A DNA stretch of 64,000 nt from Macrostomum hystrix. Taxonomy: Eukaryota; Platyhelminthes; Macrostomidae. The stretch is from assembly GCA_950097015.1 (NCBI GenBank), contig CATNEN010000008.1, positions 3,038,001-3,102,000 on the forward strand, given 5' to 3'. The notes below the pieces were generated by a model that did no database searches, was not told the origin of the DNA, and saw nothing but the letters and a program-made list of their open reading frames with translations. Every line of letters starts with the position of its first letter. Within the stretch, counting starts at the first letter, position 1. The translations under genes were made by a program, and so were the position numbers. Shown piece by piece: positions 10,395 through 22,330 of this stretch.

Positions 10395-10465
10395 GCTGCG
10401 GCGCTTCCGACTCTTGTAGCAAAGTCCCCGAGCTCGAATCTTCAGCGAGGCCACATTGATATGTT
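10395..10465 (+). mobile_element. tRNA-derived SINE-like fragment
   Basis: Contains gagctcgaatct at about 10430-10441, resembling the RNA polymerase III B box. The surrounding 60 bases align with segments at 58695-58760 (+) and 62275-62345 (-), with shared pieces gtccc, gagctcgaatct and gcgaggccac. A repeated tRNA-like segment at three unrelated sites suggests a SINE family. The downstream part to about 10660 shares tttctcatcgtcaggc, inverted, with 27665-27685. Confidence 0.5.
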
Positions 10466-11436
10466 ATGTAGCCACAGAGAGAAGGTCTACTGTTTGTAGG
10501 GCAACTCATGAAAGCCAACCCCCAAGGCACAGTGAGAATGTACAGCACTGCCTGACGATGAGAAATGCTGGGCAAAGGCAAACATGCAGTGCACCTGTGA
10601 GGGCTATAGCGCAGTGTGCTTGTGTACGCTACGATCACTGCCAATAGTTGTTCTCATAGAGGTCAGTGGCATGGGTATAACTCCCCGCTGGCAGGGGATC
10701 GATGATATGCGTCAAAACCCACAGCGCTTTTGTCTAGACCCAATTTCGTAATAGTCTGAAATCAACAGATCTTTTAAGCTGACTGAAGTTTCGAAACCAA
10801 AAGGTTTGTATCCAGATCCGCAACATCTAGATCTAGGTTAAGATTTAGAGAGAAACCCTGATATAATTTTTGTACGAGTATACGAGTAAGCCAAATATAA
10901 TAAATATACAATATTTCTTTTTTACTTGAATTTCCGTATAGAAATCAAAGTACATCTCTGTCATTGCTTTCCTTTCTTCCGGATATCCGTTAGGCTAACA
11001 TGTTCTTTGAACTTTCTGCATACCAAGTAGTAGAAGACAAAATTGAGCAGTGTATATATTCACAGCATCAATTAAAAGTTTGTTTGGTGAGACACTAGAC
11101 TTAGAAAATTTAAATCACAAGTTCTTTGCAGCTTAATAATTTGTTTTACTTTAGATGTGCAGTTTATATCAAATTTAACTTCGTTCGTTGAGTCAATTAA
11201 ATTTTAATTTTAATTTAATTACATAATATATCACTGTGATAATCAATATCATAAAAGTCAAGATTCATGTTATTTGTTGAAATGAAATTGAAAATTGGAA
11301 AGATGAAATTGCCTTATCGAATATTGCCTGCATCAGCCTGCTGAACCTATATTCTACATATCGCATATCACTTCACTATCACATATAATATTTATTTATG
11401 AATTATGTATGGCCAGTATGGGTTCCCCAACAGAAT
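10466..11436. other. Non-coding AT-rich spacer
   Basis: No gene, tandem array or recognised element, apart from the possible SINE tail in the first 200 bases. Confidence 0.5.
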
Positions 11437-12054
11437 TTTCTCCCTCACCTAAAGGCATGCATTCATTTATTTTACTAGTAGGTGCAGACACTGCCTAATG
11501 CATTTGCTTGCTACCAAATGCAACCTGAGACACTAATTAGTATTCATCTCTTACAAGCAGTCATAAGTACTCATCTTTTAAGTCTTTAGAAAAAAGTTCT
11601 TCACTAGGCCCTAATTGGTAGGCCCTACTTGTACCTGTCTTTGACTAAAGTAGCTGGGACATGCGTCAAGATGTGTCAAGGTCACAGCACCCATTTGTTT
11701 AATGTTGATGGGTATGACAAAAGCAGCAAAGGGGCTTCTTAACTTTATTCCTATAAATACTTGCATTTTCCAATCAACTTGAAACTTCACCCACCATCTT
11801 CTACAAACAGTGTTTTTGTCTTCTACAAAGACAGTGGGTTGTTGACTGACTAAGTTTGTAGCTTGCCTGTTGACTGTAGCTGAGAAAAGTTTATATATAA
11901 AGTAATAAGTACAACTTTTCTTATAGCTTTAGTTTTTATGAAAAAGAAGATTAAAACTAGTCTTCATTTATGAACAATAAGTGCTTTATTGCAGTTTTTG
12001 CTGTCATTAGTCATCATTGTCATGATTCCCACAAAGAAAGTCCTTCTCCTTGGG

Positions 12055-13224
12055 TGCCAGGCATTTCGGTGACAGGGCTTTTCGGTATAGTGCATTTTGG
12101 TACCAGTCAGTGCTTTTCGGTGACTTAATTTTCGGTACAGTGCATTTCGGTACCTGCTTTTCAAACAGTGCCTTAAATAGACAAGCATTAAAGAGTAAAT
12201 ACTATACTAGCTCCCCTGTTAGTATTCGTGTGAATACGTATTTTAACGGTATATTTTAACGAGAATATTTTAATATTTTAACGAGAACAACAAAAAGACA
12301 TTGCTGAAATACAATGTACTGCAACGTTCCAGTACATATACAGTTACAAGATTTTCCTGTTTAGTAACGACACTCAATGCCAATTAAATTGTCAATTGTC
12401 CATGCACAAAGTTGCACAAAGTCAAGTTGATTAGCAATATCTGTGGACAAAGTTCTAAAGAGAAAACGATAAAACAATAGGGATAGATGCACCTGTAAAG
12501 GTCATTGCTAAAATACATCCAGACAAGATCTGGAACTAAGAAGATCTAGGCAACCAGTGCCAGACGTGTATCAGTTATTTTCCGACAAAGCGGCTGCAAG
12601 TAGCCAGCAGCTGGTTGACAGTCAGAAGGCCCTCAGAAAACTGTCCCCAGGCATTATGTATGTTAGCCTGCATTGTGCGGTAAGCAACGCGCTGCCTGCA
12701 TCGCAGGGCCCCCCTCGAGACGAGCTGCGCATTCATTGGTATCGTGCTCGCTTCAGAGGAGAGCAGTTTTAGCAGAATGTAAAACTGTAGAGTGCTGCGC
12801 CCAGCTTTGGCATTCAATCGTCGGTGGTACCCTTCGACGTCATTGTTGGAACAAATGGCACGGCCGAATACACTGACGTCTTCTGCAGTCCAGAAACTGT
12901 CTGCTGACAACCAGGTACTGCGATTATAGTCGCAGACAGCGATCAAGCGGGAAAACAAATCTAATTTTGTTCCGTGATCAGCTCCCATTATTTGTTCCTA
13001 TTGTGCTTATTTTTAGAGACACTACTATTATTTGCACCGTTCCATTTTTCTAGTATTGCATCAATCGAAATTATTGTATCATTTTGGCTTCGCAGGTTGT
13101 TTACCTGTGCCAAAATATCTACTACTACCACTAAAACTACTACTATAATTCAGCGGTACCGAAAAGCACTGACTGGTACCGAAATGCACTGTACCGAAAA
13201 GCCCTGTCACCAAAATGCATGGAA
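12055..13224. mobile_element. Mutator-like (MULE) element, degenerate
   Basis: Terminal inverted repeats: the left end contains catttcggtgacagggcttt at about 12061-12080, and the right end, read in reverse, gives cattttggtgacagggcttt. Similarity continues for about 80 bases with internal tttcggta sub-repeats. The element is flanked on both sides by the same 14 bases, tccttctccttggg (12041-12054 and 13225-13238), consistent with a target-site duplication somewhat longer than the usual 8-11 bp of MULEs. It carries a transposase relic. Confidence 0.65.
12575..12988 (-). pseudogene. MULE transposase C-terminal fragment
   Basis: A 137-codon frame containing SVFGRAICSNNDVEGYHRRLN, the motif of MULE-type transposases and related domesticated proteins (TNN-x-EGWH-x-RLN). 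Only the region downstream of the catalytic DDE core is present; full transposases are several times longer. The frame lies wholly between the inverted repeats, so this is a deleted, non-autonomous copy. Confidence 0.6.
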
Positions 13225-14024
13225 TCCTTCTCCTTGGGCAGTTAGGCTCATCCTATAATTAGGGCCTAATATTAATAATTTTCAATAGTTCCCATGTTTC
13301 TAGTTAATCCCATTTATGTCCTGCTTAGTGTGGAATTCCTATGTATTGGGGTCCCTGCAAAAGTCTTTAGTTTTTCTTAAGGCCATCCAATTATAAATAT
13401 GAGTAATCTTAAATAGATCCTCTTGACTCTACTGAAGTTGAATCCTATTTATTTGCTAACACCTAACAAAAATTTTCTTGAAAAATGCATAATTCCCTAT
13501 ATGACACAAAGGTGTGGTCATCCTGTAACAGGAAAGCAATTCGATAGAAAGTGGTTGCAGATAAAACAAAAAGGTTTTCTCTTTTGAACTCTGTACATAA
13601 AAACATTTATAGACAGATTTATGCACCTACTAAAACTGGAACTATTTTATAAGATTAAAGTTCAAGAAGCCCCAGCAAAGAACCAGAGACTTTAAATGAA
13701 AACATCTGAAAAACTTCTTGGCTTATTTGCATTTCTGAAGGGCTATTTTGTAGCAAAGACATGTATTCAAGATGTAAATAATTCTCATGTCATATGGAAC
13801 AAGTATAAGGTCACAGCACTCATTTGTTTAATGTCAATGGTATGATGAAAGCAGTAAAGAAGCAGAGAAAACACACTTTAAATTAGAATATCTGAGAATA
13901 TCAAGAAAAGTACTTTGTTAATTTGTGTGTTTGAGGTGTCATTTTGTAGTAGGGACATGCATCAAGCAGTTATAGCAGTATCTGGTGAAATAATTGATCG
14001 ATGCCTTTAGGTGAGGCAGAAAGG

Positions 14025-14996
14025 ATCATAATACACATCCAGAAAACCATCAGATCACACTTTATAAGTTTCTACAGTTTCTGCTACATATCCTCAGAAT
14101 AACTTAATAGCCAGAACAACTCAAGATTTTTTATGCCTGTCTATATTTTCAGCCTTTGTCTAGCCTATGAAGCACATAAAAATTTCACATACCAATTTTT
14201 ATCTATAGTCCTAGGGCTTCATGGTACTTTTATATGTGACATTTTTTGCCTTTGGCTTTGGTCTGCTATAAGGAAAGATCTAAAACTGTAGTCCCCTTTG
14301 GACTTGCAAAAATTAGTCTATTGAAATTGTTTATTTAACAAGAGATAAAACATTGCTTGTCTCTTTTCTAGAGATTTTCATATGTCAAAATTTGTGTAAC
14401 AATCACTTTTTATGAAATACTTGTATGTAGATTCTTCTAAAAAGAACTCTACTATTTAAACATGATTTGTATACGTAGCCATACATTGGGACAATTAGTG
14501 AAGCATTTATAATTATTTATGACCTTTCCTATGTACTTTATTAGAGAACTCTATATATTGGCTTTTCTTTTTCTTAATTGGCACTAATGTCTGAAGGTCT
14601 ACCTTATAAGAGTTGTGAGTCAGCAAAGCAAAGCTGCTTAAAATCTATCAGATAGCATTACAGTTTTTACTTATCCAATATGCAAAATCTTAGCCTTTAT
14701 GCAGGATGATTCGAGTTCACTAGCTACAAGTTTTAATAAGCTTGCTAATTGTGGCAATCTAGTGGATAGATATTCAATTCCGAGTATTTTCTTATCCTTG
14801 TTTAAATTGTTTAAAATAGCACTTATGAATCAACAGGTAATTTTTTTTAATTAAAAAGGCTATTTAAGGTATTCGAAAAATTTCATCAGTTTTCATTGTG
14901 AAATAGATCTATAGAAGTTAAGTTGGAAAAAATTTCTCCTTCTTGCAACTGCAGCAGAAGCAGTAGGTGTCAGAAAACTGCACTACAGTCTCAACA
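14025..14996. other. Upstream region of the syntaxin gene
   Basis: AT-rich non-coding DNA. A pyrimidine-rich stretch ending in gcagcag at about 14950-14957 and further AG dinucleotides shortly before the ATG at 14997 could be a 5' UTR or trans-splice acceptor. No clear core promoter motif. Confidence 0.4.
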
Positions 14997-16686
14997 ATGT
15001 CGGTCGCAGACGATGACGCATTCAACAGGCTGGCTAGCAGCATCGACAGCCAGATTGACAGCGTCAAGAGCAACGCCAACCAGATCAGGGCGCTCGCCCA
15101 GGCGGTCGGAACCGAGCGGGACTCGTCGGACAGGCGGCAGCAGCTGCACTCGCTGACCCATGCCACCCGCTCGCTGTGCCAGAAGGCGGCCGATCAGCTG
15201 CGGGACGAGCTGGCGCCGATGTGCATCGGATTGGCCGGTGGTGCCAGGCGGGCGCAGAAGGACCGCCTGGTTGACAAGCTGGCTAAGGCGGCAGGCGACT
15301 TTCAGGTCTGCTTTGGGTCTGAGCGGGTCAGCAGAGTTAGTGCGCGCATGCTAGGTTAGGTCAGGTCAGCAAGGCAGGTCAGTGGTAGGTCAGCAAGGCA
15401 GGTCAGTGGTGGGTCAGCAAGGCAGGTCAGTGGTGGGTCAGCAAGGCAGGTCAGTGGTGGGTCAGCAAGGCAGGTCAGTGGTGGGTCAGCAAGGCAGGTC
15501 AGTGGTGGGTCAGCAAGGCAGATCAGTGAATGGCTCATTAAGGAAATTAGCTGAGTACGTCATCGACCCTTGCCCAAACCCATCCAGGAGGCGCAACGGA
15601 TTGTCCAGTCGCGCGAACGCGAGCTGGTTAATAAACAACGCCGCGCCGCAAGCGGCCTCGAAGCGGCCTTCAGTGGCCAGTCGCAGCCTCTGTCGGAAGA
15701 TCTTGACAATTCAAATCCGTTCACTCTGGAGGCTGCGCAGCAGCAGGCTCAGGCGACTGCCCAGCTGGATCTGCGGGCTGCTGAGGAAAGAGAAAGCCAA
15801 CTGCGGCAGCTGGAACAGGACATTGTCGGTGTGTGGCTGCGCTTGTCACAGCTAAGACTCAACCTGTCCTCACCACTGCGAGCCACACCCAGTCCTCACC
15901 ACTGCTGAGCCACACCCAGTCCTCACCACTGCTGAGCCACACCCAGTCCTCACCACTGCTGAGCCACACCCAGTCCTCACCACAGCTGAGCCACACCCAG
16001 TCGTCACCACTGCTGAGCCACACCCAGTCCTCACCACTGCTGAGCCACACCCAGTCCTCACCACTGCTGAGCCACACCCAGTCCTCACCACTGCTGAGCC
16101 ACACCCAGTCCTCACCACTGCTGAGCCACACCCAGTCCTCACCACAGCTGAGCCACACCCAGTCGTCACCACAGCTGAGCCACACCCAGTCCTCACCACT
16201 GCTGAGCCACACCCAGTCCTCACCACTGCTGAGCCACTCCCAGTCCTCACCACTGCTGAGCCACACTCAGTCCTCACCACAGCTGAGCCACACCCAGTCC
16301 TCACCACTGCTGAGCCACACCCAGTCCTCACCACTGCTGAGCCACACCCAGTCCTCACCACTGCTGAGCCACACCCAGTCCTCACCACAGCTGAGCCACA
16401 CCCAGTCGTCACCACACCCTCGCAAACCTATCTTTCTGCAGGCATCAACGAGATGTTCAAGGACCTGGCTCAGATGGTGCACGAACAGGGCGACATGATC
16501 GACTCGATCGAGGACCACGTTGGGCAGGCGGTCATGCAAGTCGAGGAGGGCAACAAGAACCTGAAGCAGGCGGTCACATATCAGAAGTCTGCTCGGCGCA
16601 AAAAGATCATCATTGCGGTTGTGGTGATTGTGGCGCTGGTCATTTTGGCTATCATTATCTACTTTGCTGTGCCAAAGCCCAAGTAA
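14997..16686 (+). CDS. Syntaxin, endosomal Qa-SNARE (syntaxin 7/12-like)
   Basis: Three exons: 14997-15305, 15588-15828 and 16442-16686, total 795 nt, 264 residues, in frame at both junctions. The donors are CAG/gtctgc and G/gtgtgt; the acceptors are catccag and ttctgcag. The product is a tail-anchored Qa-SNARE that forms the four-helix bundle driving endosome/lysosome membrane fusion. The N-terminal part (FNRLASSIDSQIDSVKSNAN) fits an Habc helical bundle. A SNARE motif spans about residues 165-235, with zero-layer glutamine in MVHEQGDMIDSIEDHV. Then come YQKSARRKK and a single C-terminal membrane anchor (IIIAVVVIVALVILAIIIYF). Length is typical of syntaxin 7/12/13. The start is the first ATG, giving MSVADDDAFNRL. 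Confidence 0.9.
15360..15535. repeat. 24-bp minisatellite in syntaxin intron 1
   Basis: About seven copies of a 24-bp unit containing cagcaaggcaggtcagtggt, inside the 282-base first intron. Confidence 0.95.
15866..16425. repeat. 27-bp minisatellite in syntaxin intron 2
   Basis: About 20 copies of a 27-bp unit containing ccacacccagtcctcaccac. It fills almost the entire 613-base second intron, ending only about 15 bases before the acceptor. A multiple-of-three, stop-free unit makes it look coding in several frames. Confidence 0.96.
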
Positions 16687-16703
16687 CAAATATTTTTCGG
16701 CAA

Positions 16704-16709
16704 AATAAA
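16704..16709 (+). terminator. Syntaxin poly(A) signal
   Basis: AATAAA 18 bases after the syntaxin stop codon. A very short 3' UTR would follow. Confidence 0.6.
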
Positions 16710-16869
16710 CTAGCTTTTTCTGTGCTACGAATATTTGCTTTGCTTGGCCTAACGATCAAAACCCGAGGCCCACCTCACTGCTCCCTTACCGGTGCGAGTC
16801 GGACGGTACTCACGTTTAGGTGAAATTCTGTTTGGTATAAATCAATTCAAGTTCGTGTGCATGACAATG

Positions 16870-17750
16870 CATCAGTTCTGTGCGCTGGAGTGACACAGCA
16901 TCAGTTCTGTGTGTGCTGGAGTGACACAGCATCAGTTTTGTGTGTTGGAGTGACACAGCATCAGTTTTGTGTGTGCTGGAGTGACACAGCATCAGTTTTG
17001 TTTGTGCTGGAGTGACACAGCATCAGTTCTGTGTGTGCTGGAGTGACACAGCATCAGTTTTGTGTGTGCTGGAGTGACACAGCATCAGTTCTGTGTGTGC
17101 TGGAGTGACACAGCATCAGTTTTTGTGTGTGCTGGAGTGACACAGCATCAGTTTTGTTTGTTGGAGTGACACAGCATCAGTTCTGTGTGTGCTGGAGTGA
17201 CACAGCATCAGTTTTGTTTGTTGGAGTGACATAGCATCAGTTCTGTGTGTGCTGGAGTGACACAGCATCAGTTTTGTGTGTTGGAGTGACACAGCATCAG
17301 TTTTGTGTGTTGGAGTGACACAGCATCAGTTTTGTGTGTTGGAGTGACATAGCATCAGTTCTGTGTGTGCTGGAGTGACACAGCATCAGTTCTGTGTGTG
17401 CTGGAGTGACACAGCATCAGTTTTGTTTGTTGGAGTGACATAGCATCAGTTCTGTGTGTGCTGGAGTGACACAGCATCAGTTTTGTGTGTTGGAGTGACA
17501 CAGCATCAGTTTTGTGTGTTGGAGTGACACAGCATCAGTTTTGTGTGTTGGAGTGACATAGCATCAGTTCTGTGTGTGCTGGAGTGACACAGCATCAGTT
17601 CTGTGTGTGCTGGAGTGACACAGCATCAGTTCTGTGTGTGCTGGAGTGACACAGCATCAGTTCTGTGTGTGCTGGAGTGACACAGCATCAGTTTTGTGTG
17701 TTGGAGTGACACAGCATCAGTTTTGTGTGTTGGAGTGACAGTTCTGTGTG
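16870..17750. repeat. 29/31-bp minisatellite downstream of syntaxin
   Basis: About 29 copies containing ggagtgacacagcatcagtt, in a 31-base form (tgtgtgtgct) and a 29-base form (tgtgtgtt) that alternate irregularly. It starts about 180 bases after the syntaxin stop. Confidence 0.95.
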
Positions 17751-18204
17751 TGCTAACAGAAGTAAGATTTCATAAAGAATTTCATCAGCAGGACAGGAAG
17801 CAGCCATATCATTTGTCAGGTATCGTAACTCTTTATTACTTTTTTGCATATAGAGCAACCGCTAATGTACAATCTTTTATCGATTTTCTATTTCTGTACA
17901 TGAATTTTTGTTCCTGCTGTGATTATTTTATGGGGCCGTGTGCTCAATGTTGCCCAGGCTGCTGCTGTGTAGAGAGTGACATCCTTAAGGGCGCAGTACA
18001 GATTAACAGATCCGTCATGCTCAGTTAATGACACAATGAAGCCTGTATGAAAAAAAATTTACTTCTCTGTGGCTTTCAAAGATCAATTAAAAGATTAATT
18101 TATCCAGATCAGCTCACAATTATACAATCTCTTGGCATAACTACTTTTACTAGCTTTTTTATTTTTGTCACAAACATTTTACCTACAAGTTCTTCGGGTA
18201 TCTC

Positions 18205-18605
18205 ACCCATCCACTGACCTTCATGTGTCTGACCCATCCACTGTCCTTCAGGCATCTGATCTGACTCATCCACTGTCCTTAATGCATCTGACCCATCCAC
18301 TGTCCTTCATGCATCTGACCCATCCACTGTCCTTCAGGCATCTGATCTGACCCATCCACTGTCCTTCATGCATCTGATCTGACCTATCTACTGTCCTTAA
18401 TGCATCTGACCAATACACTGTCCTTCATGCATCTGACCAATCCACTGTCCTTCAGGCATCTGACCCATCGACTGTCCTTCGTGTGTCTGACCCATCCACT
18501 GTCCTTCGTGTGTCTGACCCATCCACTATCCTTCGTGTGTCTGACCCATCCACTGTCCTTCGTGTGTCTGACTCATCCACTGTCCTTCAGATATCTTGAC
18601 CCATC
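18205..18605. repeat. 27-bp minisatellite
   Basis: About 15 copies of a 27-base unit containing tgacccatccactgtccttc followed by atgcatc, aggcatc or gtgtgtc variants. Intergenic. Confidence 0.94.
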
Positions 18606-19340
18606 GATATATAGCATGCAACTTTTTTATTAAATTTTGATTTCAATTTCGCATTCCATATCTGCTTATGTAGCTGGCTATCCAAGCTATTTCAATGCGG
18701 CTGTTTCCTTATAACTATTCAGTTGAATATTTTTTTTTCATAAAAATTGTTAATTTTTTACAAAATATGGTACCCCTCGATTGTTGTGCTTTATAAACAA
18801 GCCAGCTTCTGTACGCGTTTTAAGTACTTTAAAACCATTACATTTGCTATCTAAACGGTTTATTTATTGCTTACTACTATGAGTAGACACTGAGTTGCGA
18901 TAAAAGCATACATTCGAGCTATTTAGTTTTTTAAGAAGGATCGTATATATTTACATCAGTGGCTAATGCTAAATGTCACAAATCGGAATACTTTGTGTAT
19001 AATCGTTTTGGTTTTGTAGATAAAGAAAAATATCAAAGTCGGCGTATTTGTTATCTTTATCTTAAAAAGCCCATAGTTTTCCAGAAAGTTACCTTCCAGC
19101 TCCATTTTTAGATTAATAAAACCGAATATCAACTCTGACAGGGCTATAGAATGCTGTTGAGTAGAGGTAGATTGGTGTGGGTCAGGGGTAGAATAGAGTA
19201 GAGCACGGGTAGAGTAGATTAGGGCAGGGGTAGAATGTTGTAGGTCAAGGGTAGAATGAGGGTAGAATGGTGTAGATCACAACGAATCCTTGCACCTGCT
19301 CAGTGCTGATCATCACAGATACCTAAACGCATCCGGTGAA
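18606..19340. other. Non-coding spacer upstream of the unknown gene
   Basis: AT-rich. A loose G-rich repeat (gggtagaatagagtagag-like) at about 19165-19275 is the only structure. A good splice-acceptor-like sequence, ttgttttcgcag, ends at 19352, 13 bases before the next ATG. Confidence 0.5.
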
Positions 19341-19365
19341 TTGTTTTCGCAGTCCCTCAGTCTCA

Positions 19366-19956
19366 ATGGCAGCTCTGGCTCTGAACCCTTTGAATCAAAG
19401 CATTGGTGGCACCGGCAGCGGAGGCGCGTTCTCGCCGCTCACGCTGTTTGAATGCACCATCACCAACGCCACGATGCTGGTGGACAGCATGCCGGTCCGA
19501 GACTTGCTGGCCGCCTTTCGCATCGTCTCCCAGCTGGGCGCGCACGTTGCCGAAGTGCTGGAGCCGCAGGTTGGCCGTCTGGCAGACTCTGCTGACGATC
19601 AGCAGGCTACGGCTGCTGCGCCAGCCTCGGCATCCGGAGTCGGGCTGCATCGGGTGCATCAGCAGCCGCCACCGCCGCCAACACTGCCGTCTCAGCAGGC
19701 AGTGCCGCCAACTCAACCGCTCTCCTTGAAGCGAGAATTTTTCGACGAAGAAGACGACGAAGAGCCACCGGATGCTGATTTCTGCGGAATCGGCATCGGC
19801 GGCGGTCTGGGTGGATCGTTCTGCTACGACGACGCCAGCGGCTCCAGCGCAGCTGCTGGTCCAACATCCGCCAAAACCATGCGGCGCAGCTCCACGGATG
19901 TCGCCGGAGCCGGCGCCCTGGTGGCCGAGACTGGCGAGCTGTCTGCCGAGTGGAAG
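19366..19956 (+). CDS. Unknown protein, first exon
   Basis: 197 codons from ATG 19366 (MAALALNPLNQSIGG) to a donor AAG/gtaggg after 19956, phase 0. The first 75 residues look folded and conserved-like (PLTLFECTITNATMLVDSMP, VRDLLAAFRIVSQLGAHVAE). The remainder is low-complexity: Ala/Gln/Pro-rich with an acidic run EEDDEEPPDAD and a Gly-rich run. Strong GC codon bias matches the other host genes. I do not recognise the family. The acceptor ttgttttcgcag just upstream could be a 5' UTR intron or a spliced-leader acceptor. It joins in frame to the exon at 26834 directly. Confidence 0.7.
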
Positions 19957-20501
19957 GTAGGGGGCAGTAGCTAGTGGCCTGATTGCAGTTAATTCTGATG
20001 AGGATGACTTGTCGTATTTGCTGGGGCTGCCCCTACCCAGCGTCCATAATTTATATATAGAATTCTTTATACTTATAATTTATACTTTAAGTGAAGGTAT
20101 GCTAATTGTCCTACTCATGTAGTTAAAGTCTTCGGTAAAAATGTTTCCTAAAAATTCCACTGTATGCCCTATTCTATTCTTTAGAGTTAGGTATCAGGTA
20201 TCAGTCTAGTAAATTACTACGTATAATTATGATATCGGCAAAGCTTTTTTGACCCTTTGTGACGCTGCAGCGGCGGCTTTGGATGATACGCACGTGTGAT
20301 AATCACCGGAGCACCCTCCTACCTGTTGTAAATCTTCGCACCTGGTGTGCTGACTTTTTATCTTATCAGTTAATTACGTGCTATTTAGAATGGCGCGTTC
20401 TTGTTTAAATTTTAAATATAGTATTTAAAAGTAATTAATTATATTTTTATGGCCTCGTTGCAAATAGGTTTTGCATTGCGCGAACCTGCTTAAACCCACA
20501 G

Positions 20502-22210
20502 AGCATCCTGCGCAGGGCCTACCGCGTTCTTAAAGATGAAACTGGTAACAATCTGTTCGATTTTGCCCTACCCTATTCGGCTAGAGTCAACCTGGAAGCC
20601 GCCAATCGGGTGATTGATAGGGCAAGAACAATGGCCACAGAAAGTGTGCCGGCCAGTCATTTGACAGCATGGACCAGTGAGTTCATGTTTATGTTAAATT
20701 TATTTAGTGCTGATGCTTCGACTATAAATGTCTTAATTTGTCTTGTGCAATTCGTTAATATGTATCACATGCACCAACCAACAACATAAACGGACGTTGC
20801 AGGGCTCTACAGATTTGAAGAATTATCTGTGTGACTTTAGATCTTATGAATGAAATTTTTCTTTATACTTTTATCGACTTATTTATTGACAATCTAGCGC
20901 ACAGAAAGTGAAGCCGGACCACCTTTGTATTTCTATGAATTAATTAACTAATTAATATTCAATTATTGCTACTTATAACATCTTACAGTTGATAATTAAT
21001 ACATTGTCTCCCATTCGCAGACTGCAACAGTCCTTTAGTTTAACGATTAAGCCAGACAGGCAACAAGCAAAAGCAAAACAAGACTTTTGTTTACCAACTT
21101 TCCCAGCACTGTGTCGGAGGTACACCCGACTGTACTTTAAGGACACCCTAAAGCGTACATACGCCTCTGAGAACTGTAAACAGAGGAACAGCGACGTTAT
21201 CAACTTTACTTATCCTGTAAGCTGTGTAAAGATCTGTGTCAAATTAATATTAGGATTAGTAATGAAGTAAAAGCACTGCAGCTCCCGTTTTATTTACTTC
21301 GATTTGATTCTATCTACTGACTGCCTATTTAACCAATTTAAAGAATTCGCCAATTATTATCTGTCTATATACTACAACAAGACGTTAAAAGCTAACTTTT
21401 GGCGTCGGAGGAAACCATTTTCTGTTGGAGTTCTCTTTGTGAGTAGTAGGTCCTACTAACATTTTTCACTTTTAATCTTAGAGCCTGTAACAGTTTTTGT
21501 AAAATCTTTACAATTTATAAATAATCTTCCAAACTTACTAGTTTACCCATTATCTGCAATCCGTAGGTATGTGCTCAAAATATATGAGCACTTATTTCTA
21601 CTGCACTCTGGTGTCAAATAGAAAAAAGAAGCTTAAGTCTAAGAAATGGGACGCACAGTGCAGAGCATTGTCTGTAAGTACAACTTACAAAATTGTTACT
21701 CTTAGGGCGTCTCTAACTAGACCATTAGGACTTTGGACGAATGCAAGGCAGCTCTTAGGGTGCTTACTCTGTACACACAATGATTCATTATCTGTTCAGA
21801 GTAGTACCCGAAAGCATTTCAACCTTGTCCGGACGGCTTGACCTGGGAGATCATTCATATCGTAGGGTGGATGAGTTTCGTGGCGAAGCGGGACGTTTTC
21901 AATGTACACCAAACTTTAGTATGGCGTTTGTGTATACAAAGAAAACGCCCGCCTGTTAAGCTTCCACGATTATCGATACATCGGTAGTGAGCGGAAATAG
22001 GTTTGGGTTTGGAATGCTAATGATTTACACATTTAGATCAATGAAGAATCAAGAAAGTCCTTGCGGTGCTGTCGTAGTCCATTTGTCGTTCTTAGACACA
22101 GACAAATGGACTTACGAAGCGCCACTGGGAGCAGTCTTCTGTTTTAAAAGTTTGACAAATTGCGACTTACTGAACTCGCCAGAGCGGAGCTGTAACAATT
22201 CACATTCATA
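20502..22210 (+). other. Island of possible exons or a decayed gene
   Basis: Several stretches look coding-like but less GC-biased than the flanking exons. 20502-20676 (SILRRAYRVLKDETGNNLFD..., acceptor acccacag, donor A/gtgagt) is the best. 20803-20828 and 20989-21216 (SFSLTIKPDRQQAKAKQDFC..., donor CCT/gtaagc) follow in phase, and the three total 143 codons, so they would fit between the exons at 19366 and 26834. Later pieces near 21340-21425 (NYYLSIYYNKTLKANFWRRR, followed by gtgagt), 21569-21690 and 21850-21960 do not chain in phase. They could be a second gene, extra exons or a pseudogene. No family recognised. Confidence 0.35.
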
Positions 22211-22330
22211 GGACTTTCAGTTAGGCCTGAGACCTTCGCTCTTAAAAACTGGATGAGAGAAGGCAATGAAATAGAAACGTCGATAAATTGAAGGCCTTTT
22301 ATGGAGTCTCTTGACTTTATCTACGACTTT

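Larger units (their letters stand above)
11437..14024. mobile_element. Old DNA transposon-like element with long imperfect inverted repeats
   Basis: The left end (cctcacctaaaggcat at about 11443-11458) matches the reverse complement of the right end (atgcctttaggtgagg at about 14000-14015). The similarity continues inward for about 80-90 bases with mismatches. Inside, a segment near 11675-11750 (ggtcacagcacccatttgtt) recurs as a direct copy at 13808-13860. No transposase of its own is visible, so it is a non-autonomous foldback or MITE-like element, or a decayed one. A second element (12055-13224) is nested in it. Confidence 0.5.

Noticed and set aside
22021-22211. Short frame containing SFLDTDKWTYEAPLGAVF
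   Set aside because: No splice context or family recognised; left as part of the unexplained exon-like island.
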